Shown: positions 44,747-54,334, numbered from the stretch's first letter. The stretch is 64,000 nt of DNA from Thermocaproicibacter melissae (GCF_024498295.1 NZ_CP101827.1:433501-497500), one strand, 5' to 3'. Notes: generated by a model not told the origin, from the letters alone. Program-made: numbers and translations.

Positions 44747-45871
44747 ATGAAAGTTCTGTTTGCCGGCGGTGGCACCGCCGGACACATCAACCCGGCACTT
44801 GCTGTCGCCGGATATTTACGTGAAAATGAACCGGACACACAGATCCTTTATATCGGCGCAAAGGGAGGCATGGAAGAAAGGCTTGTCCCTGCGGCCGGTT
44901 TTGATTTTAGGAGCATCACGGTTGCCGGTTTCCAGAGAAAGCTGAGTTGGAAAAACGTGAAAAGAAATGCCGCAGCGGCAGTACATGTTTTCACGGCCAG
45001 CTGGGAAGCGCGCAAGATTATCCGCGAATTCCAGCCGGATATCTGCATCGGCACTGGCGGCTACGTCGCCGGCCCTGTCATTCGGGAAGCTACCAAGATG
45101 AAAATTCCTTCCCTGATTCACGAGCAGAACGCATACCCCGGTGTTACCAATAAAATGCTTTCCAAACGCGCAGACCGCACCATGCTTGCGGTAGCCGATG
45201 CACAGAAATATCTGGCACCGGAAGCCCGCTGCGTCCTCACCGGCAATCCTGTCAGGCAGGAGATTATCCGCGCAGACCGAAAGAAGGCACGCGAGAAACT
45301 CGGCCTCGATGAGCGTCCGGTTATCCTTTCATTCGGCGGAAGTCTCGGTGCAAGAACGATTAACGAAGCCGTAGCAGGTTTAATTGCTTCCAGCGTCAAA
45401 ACGGGCCGCTTCCAGCATATCCACGCCTATGGTCAGTGGGGAAGATGGTTCCCCGACCTGCTGAAGGAGAAGGGAGTCGATTTGGCTCAGCATCCCGAGC
45501 TTGACATCCGTGAGTATATCAACGATATGCCGGACTGCCTCGCTGCTGCCGACCTCGTAATCTGCCGTGCGGGCGCCATTACCCTCAGTGAACTTCAGGC
45601 ACAGGGTCGCGCCTCCATTTTGATTCCCTCGCCCAATGTCGCGGAAAATCATCAGTATCACAACGCCATGGCTATGGTAAACCGCGGCGCGGCGGCAATC
45701 CTTGAGGAAAAGGACCTGACGCCTGAAACGCTTTGCCGCAAAGTGGACGAACTCTTTGCGTCCCCAGACACGATACGAAAGCTCGGCGAAAATGCAAAGA
45801 AAATGGCAATTACCGATGCAAATGCACGCATCTGTAAGCTCATAAAGGAAGTGCTTGCCGAGCACTATTGA
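44747..45871 (+). CDS. murG: UDP-GlcNAc--lipid I GlcNAc transferase MurG
   Basis: 374 aa GT-B enzyme. GGGTAGHINPALAV, HEQNAYPGVTNK and SFGGSLGARTIN are diagnostic. Makes lipid II on the inner membrane face. AGGAG site before the ATG, 16 nt after ftsW. Confidence 0.96.
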   Translation: MKVLFAGGGTAGHINPALAVAGYLRENEPDTQILYIGAKGGMEERLVPAAGFDFRSITVAGFQRKLSWKNVKRNAAAAVHVFTASWEARKIIREFQPDICIGTGGYVAGPVIREATKMKIPSLIHEQNAYPGVTNKMLSKRADRTMLAVADAQKYLAPEARCVLTGNPVRQEIIRADRKKAREKLGLDERPVILSFGGSLGARTINEAVAGLIASSVKTGRFQHIHAYGQWGRWFPDLLKEKGVDLAQHPELDIREYINDMPDCLAAADLVICRAGAITLSELQAQGRASILIPSPNVAENHQYHNAMAMVNRGAAAILEEKDLTPETLCRKVDELFASPDTIRKLGENAKKMAITDANARICKLIKEVLAEHY

Positions 45872-45934
45872 GGCGTCGTCACCGCAATGCCCCCAAAAGC
45901 ATAATATAAAAGCAGAATGTGTGGGGGTGTTGGT

Positions 45935-47188
45935 ATGTCAAAATTATTGATACATGGCGCCAAAAAACTCCAAGGTGAAGTTAATATACACGGGGCAAAA
46001 AACAGCACATTGCCGCTGATGGCAGCTTCTCTTGTCTGCGGCGGGAAATGCATTCTACATAACTGCCCGTCGCTGTCTGATGTGGACACATCAGAGCGTA
46101 TTCTGAACCACCTCGGCTGCAGAGTAAAACGGTCTGACGGAGACATCGAAATAGACCCTACTTCAGCGGATGGATACAACATTCCGGACGACCTGATGCG
46201 GGAGATGCGTTCCTCTATCATTTTCCTCGGCGCGATTGTTGCGAGAATGGGGAAAGCCATTCTTTCCTACCCGGGCGGATGTGAACTCGGGCCGAGACCC
46301 ATCGACCTCCACCTCATGGCGCTGCGCCGTATGGGCGTCATCATTAACGAAGATCACGGGAGCCTGAACTGTGTTGTCCCGAATGGCTTGCACGGTGCAG
46401 TCATTTCCCTCTCGTTTCCGAGCGTCGGTGCGACGGAGAATATTCTGATTGCCGCCGTTCTTGCCGAGGGAACCACAGTCATCAACAACGCGGCACGCGA
46501 ACCGGAAATCTGCGACCTTGCCGATTTTCTCAATTCCTGCGGCGCAAAAATCAGGGGCGCAGGGGAGAGCACCGTCACGATTGAAGGGGTGAAACGCCTT
46601 TCGGGCTGCGAACACCGCGTGATTCCGGACCGCATTGCCGCAGCAACCTACCTCGCTGCAGGGGCAGCGACCGGAAGTACGTTGACTGTTTCCGATATTA
46701 TTCCAAAACACTTGGAGCCAATCGTTCCTGTGCTTGAAGAAAGCGGATGTGTTCTGAAAACAAACGGAAACAAAATGACGATTATTCCGCCGAAGAGATT
46801 GCATCGGGTCAAGAGTATACGAACCATGCCGTACCCGGGCTTTCCGACCGATGCACAGGCACCGATCATGGCAATGCTCAGCGTTGCGGATGGCACAAGT
46901 GTTTTTGTAGAAAATATATTTGAAAGTCGATATAAACATGTAGGTGAGCTTCTCAGGCTTGGTGCTAACATAAAAGTGGAAGGCCGCGTCGCTATTGTCG
47001 ACGGCGTTGAGAAACTGTCCGGCGCCTCCGTGGAAGCTACCGACCTGCGCGGCGGTGCGGCACTTGTTGTTGCCGGCCTAACAGCGTACGGAACGACGGA
47101 AATCAGCGGTCTGAACCATCTTGACCGCGGCTATGAAAACCTTGAAAGAAATCTTCGCAATCTCGGTGCAGATGTAAAACGAATCTAG
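45935..47188 (+). CDS. murA: UDP-GlcNAc 1-carboxyvinyltransferase MurA
   Basis: 417 aa EPSP-synthase fold. HGAKNSTLPLMAA supplies the catalytic Lys region; YPGGCELGPRPIDLHL contains the PEP- and fosfomycin-binding Cys. ATG 45935 is 6 codons inside the longest frame and is preferred from homologue starts and the GGGGGTG upstream. First committed step of peptidoglycan synthesis. Confidence 0.94.
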   Translation: MSKLLIHGAKKLQGEVNIHGAKNSTLPLMAASLVCGGKCILHNCPSLSDVDTSERILNHLGCRVKRSDGDIEIDPTSADGYNIPDDLMREMRSSIIFLGAIVARMGKAILSYPGGCELGPRPIDLHLMALRRMGVIINEDHGSLNCVVPNGLHGAVISLSFPSVGATENILIAAVLAEGTTVINNAAREPEICDLADFLNSCGAKIRGAGESTVTIEGVKRLSGCEHRVIPDRIAAATYLAAGAATGSTLTVSDIIPKHLEPIVPVLEESGCVLKTNGNKMTIIPPKRLHRVKSIRTMPYPGFPTDAQAPIMAMLSVADGTSVFVENIFESRYKHVGELLRLGANIKVEGRVAIVDGVEKLSGASVEATDLRGGAALVVAGLTAYGTTEISGLNHLDRGYENLERNLRNLGADVKRI

Positions 47189-47201
47189 AGGAGGAAAGAG
47201 A

Positions 47202-48101
47202 ATGCAGAGGGACGGGGGAAGAGGCTATCAGCCCTCTCTGCGCAATCCACGTACGGAGAGGGCTGGCTACTACCGAGCAGAGCAGCAGGCGCCGGCTTTT
47301 TCCGAAAAGGCCAGAGAACGCGCTCTTCGCCGCCGGAAACACCGGAGACGTGTGCTGATAGCGTTTTACCTTACCCTGTTCATTGTCGTTTTAAGCGTTG
47401 CGGCTATCCTTTCGGTAACGGTTCTGTTTAAGATTACCGATATCAGCGTAAGCGGAAAAACACGGTATACGGAAGAACAAATCATACAGGCAAGCGGCAT
47501 CAAAATTGGGGACAACCTTGTGCTAACAAGAACAAAAGAGGATGTGCAAAAGATCCGAACATCACTTCCATACATAGGTTCTGTCAGGATATCGAAACAT
47601 TTCCCCACGGGGATCTCCATTGCAGTGGAAGAAGCAAAAATCGTAGGCGCGGTCGTGTATGGTTCAGGCTACGCTATCATCGGCAGTGATGAGACAGTTC
47701 TTGAAACGGCTTCTTCTGCCCCAGAAAGTTGCATGACCATAGAGGGGCTGAACATTAAAAAAGCACAGGCAGGTTCAAAAATCGAGTTTGCGGATTCCAT
47801 GCAGGAAACCGCCTTCCGCAGTACGCTAGAAGCAATCAAGGAAAGTGGCATCAGCAACATAACTTCCTCGGATTTTTCACAGGTTTCCCGCATCTTACTC
47901 ATTTATGACGGACGGATTACCATTAACTTAGGAACAGCAACAGACCTGCCCTATAAGCTAAAATTTGCCAAAGAAATCCTAAAAACCCAAATTAAGCCTA
48001 CTGAAACAGGTACCCTCAATATGTCGACGGCAGGAGACACCGATCGGGCATATTTTGACCCAAACACTGCAACGGTTTCTTCTGCAACAGCAAAAAAATA
48101 G
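47202..48101 (+). CDS. ftsQ: Cell division protein FtsQ/DivIB
   Basis: 299 aa. Basic, Arg-rich cytoplasmic N-terminus, one membrane helix (about 52-75), then a POTRA domain (FKITDISVSGKTRYTEEQIIQASGIKIGDNL) and a beta domain. It bridges FtsL/FtsB-type proteins in the divisome. 13 nt after murA with AGGAGG. Confidence 0.88.
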   Translation: MQRDGGRGYQPSLRNPRTERAGYYRAEQQAPAFSEKARERALRRRKHRRRVLIAFYLTLFIVVLSVAAILSVTVLFKITDISVSGKTRYTEEQIIQASGIKIGDNLVLTRTKEDVQKIRTSLPYIGSVRISKHFPTGISIAVEEAKIVGAVVYGSGYAIIGSDETVLETASSAPESCMTIEGLNIKKAQAGSKIEFADSMQETAFRSTLEAIKESGISNITSSDFSQVSRILLIYDGRITINLGTATDLPYKLKFAKEILKTQIKPTETGTLNMSTAGDTDRAYFDPNTATVSSATAKK

Positions 48102-48132
48102 CACGCTTATCTTTGAGAACTCGAAAAATAGA

Positions 48133-48160
48133 TTGAATTTAGCTGGAAATTGTGTATAAT
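48133..48160 (+). promoter_or_regulatory. Sigma-A promoter of ftsZ
   Basis: TTGAAT (48133-48138), 16 nt, TATAAT (48155-48160), 55 nt before the ftsZ ATG. Gives ftsZ an independent supply. Confidence 0.78.
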
Positions 48161-48214
48161 TACATTATGGGTTTGTGAGCGATTGTGTATCAATAATAAG
48201 GGGGAAGCGGCGCA

Positions 48215-49321
48215 ATGCCTTTTGAGATTGACAACGACTTTGACAATATCGTTCAGATAAAAGTAATCGGTGTCGGCGGGGGCGGCGGAAATGCAGTCGA
48301 CCGCATGGTTACCGCGGGTGTACAGGGTGTAGAATTCATCAGCATAAATACCGACAAGCAAGCACTGTACCGTTCTAAGGCGACACAGAAAATTCAAATC
48401 GGCGAAAAGATTACGCATGGTAAAGGCGCCGGTTCCAATCCTGAAACAGGACAAAAAGCAGCCGATGAAAGCCGTGAGGCGATTGCCGCTGCGATTCGCG
48501 GGAGCGATATGGTCTTCATCACCGCAGGCATGGGCGGCGGCACCGGAACAGGTGCAGCACCAATCGTTGCCGAAATTGCTCACGATATGGGCGTCCTCAC
48601 GGTCGGTATTGTGACAAAGCCGTTCGAGTTTGAAGGCCGCCGTCGTATGGAACAGGCGGAAAGCGGCATTGCGGCGCTGAAAGAACATGTAGATTCCCTT
48701 GTTGTGATTCCGAATGAGCGTTTGAAACTTGTCAGCGAACAGCGCATTACGCTGCTCAATGCGTTCTCTGTTGCAGACGATGTCCTGCGTCAGGGCGTTC
48801 AGAGTATTTCTGACCTGATTAAACTGCCGGGCCTTGTCAATTTGGACTTCGCAGATGTCACCGCAGTCATGAAGGATGCAGGTTACGCACACATGGGCGT
48901 AGGACATGCCTCCGGTAAAGACAAGGCGGAAGAAGCGGCAAAAATGGCAATTTCCAGCCCGCTGCTCGAAACATCTATCAATGGTGCACGCGGCGTGATT
49001 ATCAATATCACTTCTTCGCCAGATATCGGCCTTGACGAAATGGAATTGGCTTCGTCCATGATTTCCCAGCAGGCGCACGAAGATGCGAACATCATCTGGG
49101 GTGCCGCGTTTGATGAGAATATGGATGATGAAATGAGCGTAACGGTTATTGCCACCGGTTTTCCAACAGCGGATGCCGAAGAGCCATTTACGATTAAAAG
49201 ATCTCAGAACAAGCAAGAATCGGCAGGAAAGGCTGAGTCCGGAAAGAATTCCAGCAACGAAGACATGGTTGCTGACGATGATTTTACGGATATCATGCAG
49301 ATTTTCAGCCGCAAGAATTAA
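48215..49321 (+). CDS. ftsZ: Cell division protein FtsZ
   Basis: 368 aa. Tubulin signature [25 protein letters not shown], and a C-terminal linker followed by the conserved tail [14 protein letters not shown] for partner binding. ftsA is not upstream as in many bacteria. A terminator follows. Confidence 0.97.
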   Translation: MPFEIDNDFDNIVQIKVIGVGGGGGNAVDRMVTAGVQGVEFISINTDKQALYRSKATQKIQIGEKITHGKGAGSNPETGQKAADESREAIAAAIRGSDMVFITAGMGGGTGTGAAPIVAEIAHDMGVLTVGIVTKPFEFEGRRRMEQAESGIAALKEHVDSLVVIPNERLKLVSEQRITLLNAFSVADDVLRQGVQSISDLIKLPGLVNLDFADVTAVMKDAGYAHMGVGHASGKDKAEEAAKMAISSPLLETSINGARGVIINITSSPDIGLDEMELASSMISQQAHEDANIIWGAAFDENMDDEMSVTVIATGFPTADAEEPFTIKRSQNKQESAGKAESGKNSSNEDMVADDDFTDIMQIFSRKN

Positions 49322-49336
49322 TTTCCGAAGCAAATT

Positions 49337-49363
49337 AGCTCCGCAGAAATGCGGAGCTTTTTC
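49337..49363 (+). terminator. Terminator of ftsZ
   Basis: AGCTCCGCA / TGCGGAGCT, GAAA-type loop, TTTTTC tail. Confidence 0.93.
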
Positions 49364-49456
49364 TTGCGTAATCGGCCAAAAATAACCGTATAAGGCGAAA
49401 TTCAGCGATTTTGAACTCAAAGTTAAAAAACAGAGCATGAAACTTCCTGTGCACTC

Positions 49457-49484
49457 TTGTAATCCGAGTTTGCTGTGTTATAAT
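49457..49484 (+). promoter_or_regulatory. Sigma-A promoter of the corA leader-corA unit
   Basis: TTGTAA (49457-49462), 16 nt, TATAAT (49479-49484) with TGT just before it (extended -10). Confidence 0.82.
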
Positions 49485-49520
49485 ATTCACGTGTATGCAA
49501 GTCATAAAGGGGGTGGCATT

Positions 49521-49652
49521 GTGAATCCCGACCCTTATGGGAATGTTCGACGAAAACTGAATCAAGGAGATGAACACAATGCTGTCCTATTACAAAACGC
49601 AAGACGGGCGCATGATGCAGATTCCAGAGTGCGAACCGGGTTGCTGGATTAA
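49521..49652 (+). CDS. Leader ORF upstream of and overlapping corA (NPDP-type)
   Basis: 43 codons from GTG 49521 to a TAA, with an excellent site AAAGGGGGTGG 7 nt upstream, better than that of corA. The peptide begins MNPDPYGNVRRKL, like the Salmonella MgtL leader, which begins MEPDP and is followed by RRR; there the acidic/proline start makes ribosomes fall off at low Mg2+. The ORF runs through the corA ribosome site (49564-49570) and 74 nt into corA in another frame, so its translation should interfere with corA initiation. It is a proposed regulatory ORF; the peptide itself is unlikely to be functional. Confidence 0.6.
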   Translation: MNPDPYGNVRRKLNQGDEHNAVLLQNARRAHDADSRVRTGLLD

Positions 49653-50505
49653 CTGCGTCGCACCAGACGACAGAGAAATTAACAGCCTGATTTCAGATTT
49701 TAACATTGAGCCGGATTTTTTCCGTGCGGCAATGGATGAAGAAGAATCTTCCCACATTGACCACGAAGACCAAAATACACTGATTGTCATTGATATTCCG
49801 GTTGTTGAAAAAGAAGGTAAAAGCATAACTTACACCACCATGCCGCTCGGCATTATTATCACAGAGCGCAATGTGATTACCGTTTCCATTAAGGATAACC
49901 CGGTGGTAGGAGAGTTTGCGCAGGGGCTTGTGCGCGGAGTACAGACAAACCTAAAGACGAGGTTTGTGCTCCACATTATGCTTCGGGTTGCATCGCGTTA
50001 CCTTCAGTATCTGAAGCAGATTGATAAGATTAGCAATTATGTTGAAACAGAACTGAGGCGTTCCATGCGGAATGCGGAATTACTTCAGCTCCTGAGCATT
50101 GAAAAGTCGCTTGTTTATTTTTCTTCATCGCTCAAAGGCAACGAGATTACGCTAGAAAAAATCATGCGCGGCAGGGTTCTAAAGCTTTACGAGGATGATC
50201 AGGACCTTTTGGAAGATGTGCTCATAGAAGTGAAGCAGGCAATTGATATGTCAAACATTTACCTGAATATCGTAAATGGCATCATGGGCGCTTCCTCCTC
50301 GGTCATTTCCAATAATCTCAATACCGTTATGCGTCATCTGGTTTCGGTTTTACTGCTCGCAGCGCTTCCAATGACGATTTTCGGACTGTACGGAATGAAC
50401 GTGAAAGGAATCCCTTTGCCGCAGTTCTGGTTCCCGCTGGCACTTGCGGTTGTGCTGACCGGCGGATTGTTTGCTTTCTTAAAAAAGAAAAAGATGTTGG
50501 ATTAA
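49579..50505 (+). CDS. corA: CorA-family magnesium channel/transporter
   Basis: 308 aa. A large cytoplasmic N-terminal domain, a long stalk helix, and two C-terminal membrane helices; the first ends in LYGMNV, the GMN selectivity motif at the pore mouth. The basic tail is KKKKMLD. ATG 49579 is chosen because AAGGAGA ends 8 nt before it; ATG 49570 overlaps that site. Brings in Mg2+ or a related divalent ion as a homopentamer. Own promoter, own terminator, and the leader ORF above. Confidence 0.9.
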   Translation: MLSYYKTQDGRMMQIPECEPGCWINCVAPDDREINSLISDFNIEPDFFRAAMDEEESSHIDHEDQNTLIVIDIPVVEKEGKSITYTTMPLGIIITERNVITVSIKDNPVVGEFAQGLVRGVQTNLKTRFVLHIMLRVASRYLQYLKQIDKISNYVETELRRSMRNAELLQLLSIEKSLVYFSSSLKGNEITLEKIMRGRVLKLYEDDQDLLEDVLIEVKQAIDMSNIYLNIVNGIMGASSSVISNNLNTVMRHLVSVLLLAALPMTIFGLYGMNVKGIPLPQFWFPLALAVVLTGGLFAFLKKKKMLD

Positions 50506-50520
50506 CCGTTGTCATTACGC

Positions 50521-50552
50521 AAAAGGGGACTGCTTCAGGCGGTTCCCTTTTT
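50521..50552 (+). terminator. Terminator after corA
   Basis: AAAAGGGGAC-x-GC with GCGGTTCCCTTTTT; T-rich right arm. It proves that the reading frame opened at TTG 50509 is not the real start of the next gene. Confidence 0.85.
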
Positions 50553-50595
50553 CAATACCGGCCGGCAGCAATGGCGGCTAGATGGAGGTAATCGT

Positions 50596-51132
50596 TTGGA
50601 TACACGTTCTCTTGATGTGAAAGACATTGAGTCATGGGCAGAAACGCTGAAAGCAGGCGACCGTGTGTTGCTCAGCGGTACGGTTTACACAGCCCGTGAC
50701 GCGGCACATAAGCGCATTTTTGCGATGCTTCAAGAAGGAAAGGAGCCTCCGTTTCCGCTTCGCGGCTCGGTGATCTATTATGCAGGCCCGACACCCACGC
50801 CGCCCGGTATGGCAATCGGTTCCTGCGGCCCGACCACATCAGCGCGCATGGATCCGTATACGCCCCATCTGCTCGACCTCGGCTTGAAAGGCATGATTGG
50901 AAAGGGTGACCGCTCACCGGAGGTTGTGGAGGCCATAAAACAAAACAAGGCAGTGTATCTCTGCGCTGTCGGCGGAGCCGGTGCGCTTGCCGCCAAGTGC
51001 ATTACTTCCCTCGAAGTGATTGCTTTTGAAGACCTGGGCTGTGAATCGGTCAAAAAATTAACGGTAAAGGATTTCCCACTGATTGTTGCCATCGACAGCA
51101 GCGGCGGAAATCTGTTTGAGGCTGCGCTATGA
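50596..51132 (+). CDS. Beta subunit (C-terminal domain) of fumarase/L-tartrate dehydratase family
   Basis: 178 aa from TTG 50596, with GGAGG 7 nt upstream. LLSGTVYTARDAAHKRI, FPLRGSVIYYAGPTP, IGSCGPTTSARMDPYTPHLLDLGLKGMIGKGDRS and VYLCAVGGAGALAAK are the conserved motifs of the C-terminal (TtdB/FumB-beta) domain of iron-sulfur class I hydro-lyases. The alpha subunit that holds the 4Fe-4S cluster is not adjacent. Substrate (fumarate or tartrate) cannot be decided. Its stop overlaps the CDF gene start (ATGA). Confidence 0.85.
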   Translation: MDTRSLDVKDIESWAETLKAGDRVLLSGTVYTARDAAHKRIFAMLQEGKEPPFPLRGSVIYYAGPTPTPPGMAIGSCGPTTSARMDPYTPHLLDLGLKGMIGKGDRSPEVVEAIKQNKAVYLCAVGGAGALAAKCITSLEVIAFEDLGCESVKKLTVKDFPLIVAIDSSGGNLFEAAL

Positions 51133-52304
51133 CAAAACTATTAATTCACCTTTTTGTGCGTAATTCCGAAAAACTCGATGACCCGGAAGTGCGCAGAAGT
51201 TATGGCCGCTTTGCGGGAATCGTCGGTATCATTACGAATTTCATCCTCTTCATCGCAAAAATCATAGCAGGAACCATTGCAAACAGTATTGCGGTTACCA
51301 CCGATGCTATGAACAACCTGACTGATTTCGCGTCGTCCATCATTACCCTTGTGGGGTTCCGCATGGCTTCCAAACCGGCGGACCGCGAGCATCCTTACGG
51401 CCACGCAAGGTTTGAGTATATCAGCGGCCTTATTGTGTCGCTGCTCATCTTTGTTGTCGGTTTCGAGTTTGCCCGGGATTCTGTCCATAAAATCCTTTCA
51501 CCGGAGAAAACCGATTTTTCTCTGCTCGCGACACTGATTCTCGGCCTTTCTATTTTGCTCAAACTCTGGCAGTCACTTTTCTACCGCAAAGTGGGAAAGC
51601 TCACGAATTCGGAAACGCTGATGGCTGCGTCAGCTGACAGCCGAAGCGACGTCATCACGACGTCTGTTGTCCTTGTTGGCGCCCTCATTACACGCTTTAC
51701 CGGCTATAATCTGGACGGATATATGGGAACTGCCGTTGCCGTCTTGATTATGATAACGGGCTACCGGCTTATCCGCCAGACGAGCGACCCACTCCTCGGC
51801 GCGGCGCCTTCCCATGTTCTTGTAGACGATATTTACCGCACCATCACGCAAAAAGAAGGCATTATCGGAGTACATGACCTTACGGTCCACGACTACGGCC
51901 CCGGGGGATGCTTTGCTTCCGTTCACTGCGAGGTTCCTGCGGAACGCGATATTCTCGAAAGCCACGACCTCATTGATAATATTGAAAAAGAGTTCCTTTC
52001 TGAAAAAGGGATTCATCTTGTAATTCACATGGACCCGATTATTACCGATGATGCGCGCACAAACGAGCTCAAAAAACAGGTAGAAGCGCTTCTTGATACG
52101 ATTTCCCCGGAAATTACAATGCACGATTTCCGCGTGGTCTGGGGGCCTACCCACTCGAATTTAGTCTTTGACATCTGTGTGCCGTTCGGTTTTTCTATGA
52201 AGGACGATGAGCTGGTCGAGGTGGTGTCGGATAAAATCCATAAGCTCAATTCAACCTATTACGCCGCCATTACAGTCGACCACGATTACGTTCCGAAAAG
52301 CTAG
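51129..52304 (+). CDS. Cation diffusion facilitator (CDF) family metal exporter
   Basis: 391 aa. Six membrane helices and a long C-terminal cytoplasmic domain. Metal-site region helix 2 TDAMNNLTDFASS and helix 5 ADSRSDVITT, plus the PADREHPYGHARFEY loop. The DxxND-type helix 2 is seen in Mn/Fe-handling members, so manganese or iron is possible, but the ion is not certain. The C-terminus is duplicated-looking, longer than in zinc exporters. ATGA overlap with the upstream gene. Confidence 0.85.
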   Translation: MTKLLIHLFVRNSEKLDDPEVRRSYGRFAGIVGIITNFILFIAKIIAGTIANSIAVTTDAMNNLTDFASSIITLVGFRMASKPADREHPYGHARFEYISGLIVSLLIFVVGFEFARDSVHKILSPEKTDFSLLATLILGLSILLKLWQSLFYRKVGKLTNSETLMAASADSRSDVITTSVVLVGALITRFTGYNLDGYMGTAVAVLIMITGYRLIRQTSDPLLGAAPSHVLVDDIYRTITQKEGIIGVHDLTVHDYGPGGCFASVHCEVPAERDILESHDLIDNIEKEFLSEKGIHLVIHMDPIITDDARTNELKKQVEALLDTISPEITMHDFRVVWGPTHSNLVFDICVPFGFSMKDDELVEVVSDKIHKLNSTYYAAITVDHDYVPKS

Positions 52305-52336
52305 GGGAATGTAAAGAAAATTTAACAATTGACCAC

Positions 52337-52365
52337 TTGCATTTTTGCTTGCAAGGAGTTATCAT
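52337..52365 (+). promoter_or_regulatory. Sigma-A promoter of htpG
   Basis: TTGCAT (52337-52342), 17 nt, TATCAT (52360-52365). Predicted transcript start lies inside the CIRCE element. Confidence 0.75.
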
Positions 52366-52369
52366 TGAA

Positions 52370-52396
52370 TTAGCACTTGAATGTAAAGAGTGCTAA
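52370..52396 (+). promoter_or_regulatory. CIRCE operator (HrcA binding site)
   Basis: TTAGCACTT, 9-nt spacer, GAGTGCTAA. The consensus is TTAGCACTC-N9-GAGTGCTAA, so only one base differs. It lies between the htpG -10 and the ribosome site, the usual place for HrcA repression. Confidence 0.93.
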
Positions 52397-52427
52397 TTCT
52401 TTTTTGTCCAGAAGGGAGAGCATTGTT

Positions 52428-54320
52428 TTGAAGCAATTCAAAGCAGAGTCTAAACGTCTTTTGGATTTGATGATCAATTCCATCTATACGCACAAGGAAA
52501 TTTTTCTTCGCGAATTGATATCGAATGCAAGCGACGCAATCGACAAGCTATATTATAAGGCACTGACGGATGGTCAAACCGGACTGAACCGCGACGATTT
52601 TGAAATTCGCATCCGTCTCGATCAAGCAAACCGTACCATTACCATTTCCGACAACGGCTGCGGTATGACCAAGGAAGAACTTGAGACAAACCTCGGCACC
52701 ATCGCCAAGAGCGGTTCGCTTAATTTCAAGAAGAATTTAGAACAGGGCAAAGAGAACGAAGATATTGAGATTATCGGCCAGTTCGGCGTAGGTTTCTACT
52801 CCGCGTTCATGGTGGCCGAGCATGTTGCTGTTTCCAGTAAGGCTTACGGCAGTGACGAAGCATGGAAATGGGAATCTTCTGGACCGGAAGGCTACACGGT
52901 AGAACCTTGCGAGAAGGCGGAGCACGGCACTGAGATTGTGTTGAAGCTGAAACCCGACACGGACGATGAGAAATACAGCGAGTTTCTTGACCAGTACCGC
53001 ATTAAGGGCCTCGTGAAGAAGTATTCTGACTATATCCGTTATCCCATCAAGATGGATATGGAGAAAAGCCGTCTGAAAGAAGGCAGCAAAGACGAATACG
53101 AAAAGTATACCGAGACCGAGACGCTGAACAGCATGGTTCCGCTTTGGCGCAAGAACAAGAACGAAATCACCCAGGACGAGTACAACGAGTTTTACAAGAG
53201 TAAATTCAGCGATTACGAGAACCCTGCCAAATCAATTCACATGTATGTGGAAGGTGCTTCAAACTTCCATGCGCTTTTGTTCATTCCGGCGCATGCTCCG
53301 TTCAACTTCTATACCCGCGATTATGAGAAGGGCCTTCAGCTTTATTCCAACGGCGTGCTGATTATGGATAAATGCGCCGACCTTCTACCGGATTATTTCA
53401 GCTTTGTGCGCGGCCTCGTCGATTCGCAGGATTTGTCGCTCAATATCTCGAGAGAAATGCTTCAGCATGACCGCCAGCTCAAACTAATTGCCGAGCGTAT
53501 TGAGAAGAAGATTCGCTCCGAGCTGGAGACAATGCTCAAAAACAAGCGGGAAGAGTATGAGAAGTTCTTCAAGAACTTCGGCCTGCAGCTGAAATACGGC
53601 ATTTATGAAGATTATGGCATGCACAAGGATGTTCTGAAGGATTTGCTGCTGTTCTATTCCTCCACGGAAAAGAAACTCGTTACCTTGAAGGAATACACGG
53701 ACCGCATGAAGGAAGATCAGAAATATATTTACTACGCATGCGGCGACACCATCCAGCACATCGACAAGCTGCCGCAGGCTGACGCTGTCCGCGAGCGCGG
53801 CTATGAGATTCTCTACATGACCGATCCTGTCGACGAATTCGCAATTTCCATGCTGATGAAATATAACGACAAGGAATTCAAGTCGATTTCCGCTGATGAC
53901 CTCGGCCTCGAAACAGAAGAGGAAAAGAAGGAAGCGGAGAAAAAGATTGAAGAGAATAAGGACATGCTTGCTTTCATGAAGGATTCCCTCAAAGGCAAGG
54001 TCACCGATGTCGTCCTTTCTAAGAAGCTCAAGACTCACCCGGTCTGCATCTCCACAAACGGCATGATTTCCATGGAGATGGAAAAAGTGCTCAACTCTAT
54101 GCCGAATGTAGATAAGGATCGAGTCAAGACGCAGCGTGTTCTGGAAATCAACGCCAACCATCCGATTTTTGAAAAGCTTTGCAGCCTTTATCAGAACGAT
54201 AAGGATACGCTCAAGGAGTATGCGTCCCTGCTGTATACGCAGGCTCTGCTGATTGAAGGCGTTCCGATTGATGACCCGGTCGAGTACACCAATCAGATCT
54301 GCAAGCTGATGATAAAGTAA
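52428..54320 (+). CDS. htpG: Molecular chaperone HtpG (Hsp90)
   Basis: 630 aa. GHKL ATPase domain with [19 protein letters not shown] and [12 protein letters not shown]; middle domain; C-terminal dimer domain. Start TTG 52428 ([15 protein letters not shown], the exact homologue start) with GGGAG 9 nt upstream; the ATG at 52377 lies inside the CIRCE element. Protein folding under stress. Single gene with its own terminator. Confidence 0.95.
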   Translation: MKQFKAESKRLLDLMINSIYTHKEIFLRELISNASDAIDKLYYKALTDGQTGLNRDDFEIRIRLDQANRTITISDNGCGMTKEELETNLGTIAKSGSLNFKKNLEQGKENEDIEIIGQFGVGFYSAFMVAEHVAVSSKAYGSDEAWKWESSGPEGYTVEPCEKAEHGTEIVLKLKPDTDDEKYSEFLDQYRIKGLVKKYSDYIRYPIKMDMEKSRLKEGSKDEYEKYTETETLNSMVPLWRKNKNEITQDEYNEFYKSKFSDYENPAKSIHMYVEGASNFHALLFIPAHAPFNFYTRDYEKGLQLYSNGVLIMDKCADLLPDYFSFVRGLVDSQDLSLNISREMLQHDRQLKLIAERIEKKIRSELETMLKNKREEYEKFFKNFGLQLKYGIYEDYGMHKDVLKDLLLFYSSTEKKLVTLKEYTDRMKEDQKYIYYACGDTIQHIDKLPQADAVRERGYEILYMTDPVDEFAISMLMKYNDKEFKSISADDLGLETEEEKKEAEKKIEENKDMLAFMKDSLKGKVTDVVLSKKLKTHPVCISTNGMISMEMEKVLNSMPNVDKDRVKTQRVLEINANHPIFEKLCSLYQNDKDTLKEYASLLYTQALLIEGVPIDDPVEYTNQICKLMIK

Positions 54321-54334
54321 ATCAATATGAAAAA

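Noticed and set aside
48107-49438. 443-aa minus-strand frame over ftsZ
   Set aside because: Antisense shadow of ftsZ; runs through the ftsZ terminator and promoter.
50509-50595. 29-codon extension of the tartrate dehydratase beta gene
   Set aside because: It covers the corA terminator hairpin, so it cannot be part of the downstream mRNA's coding region.
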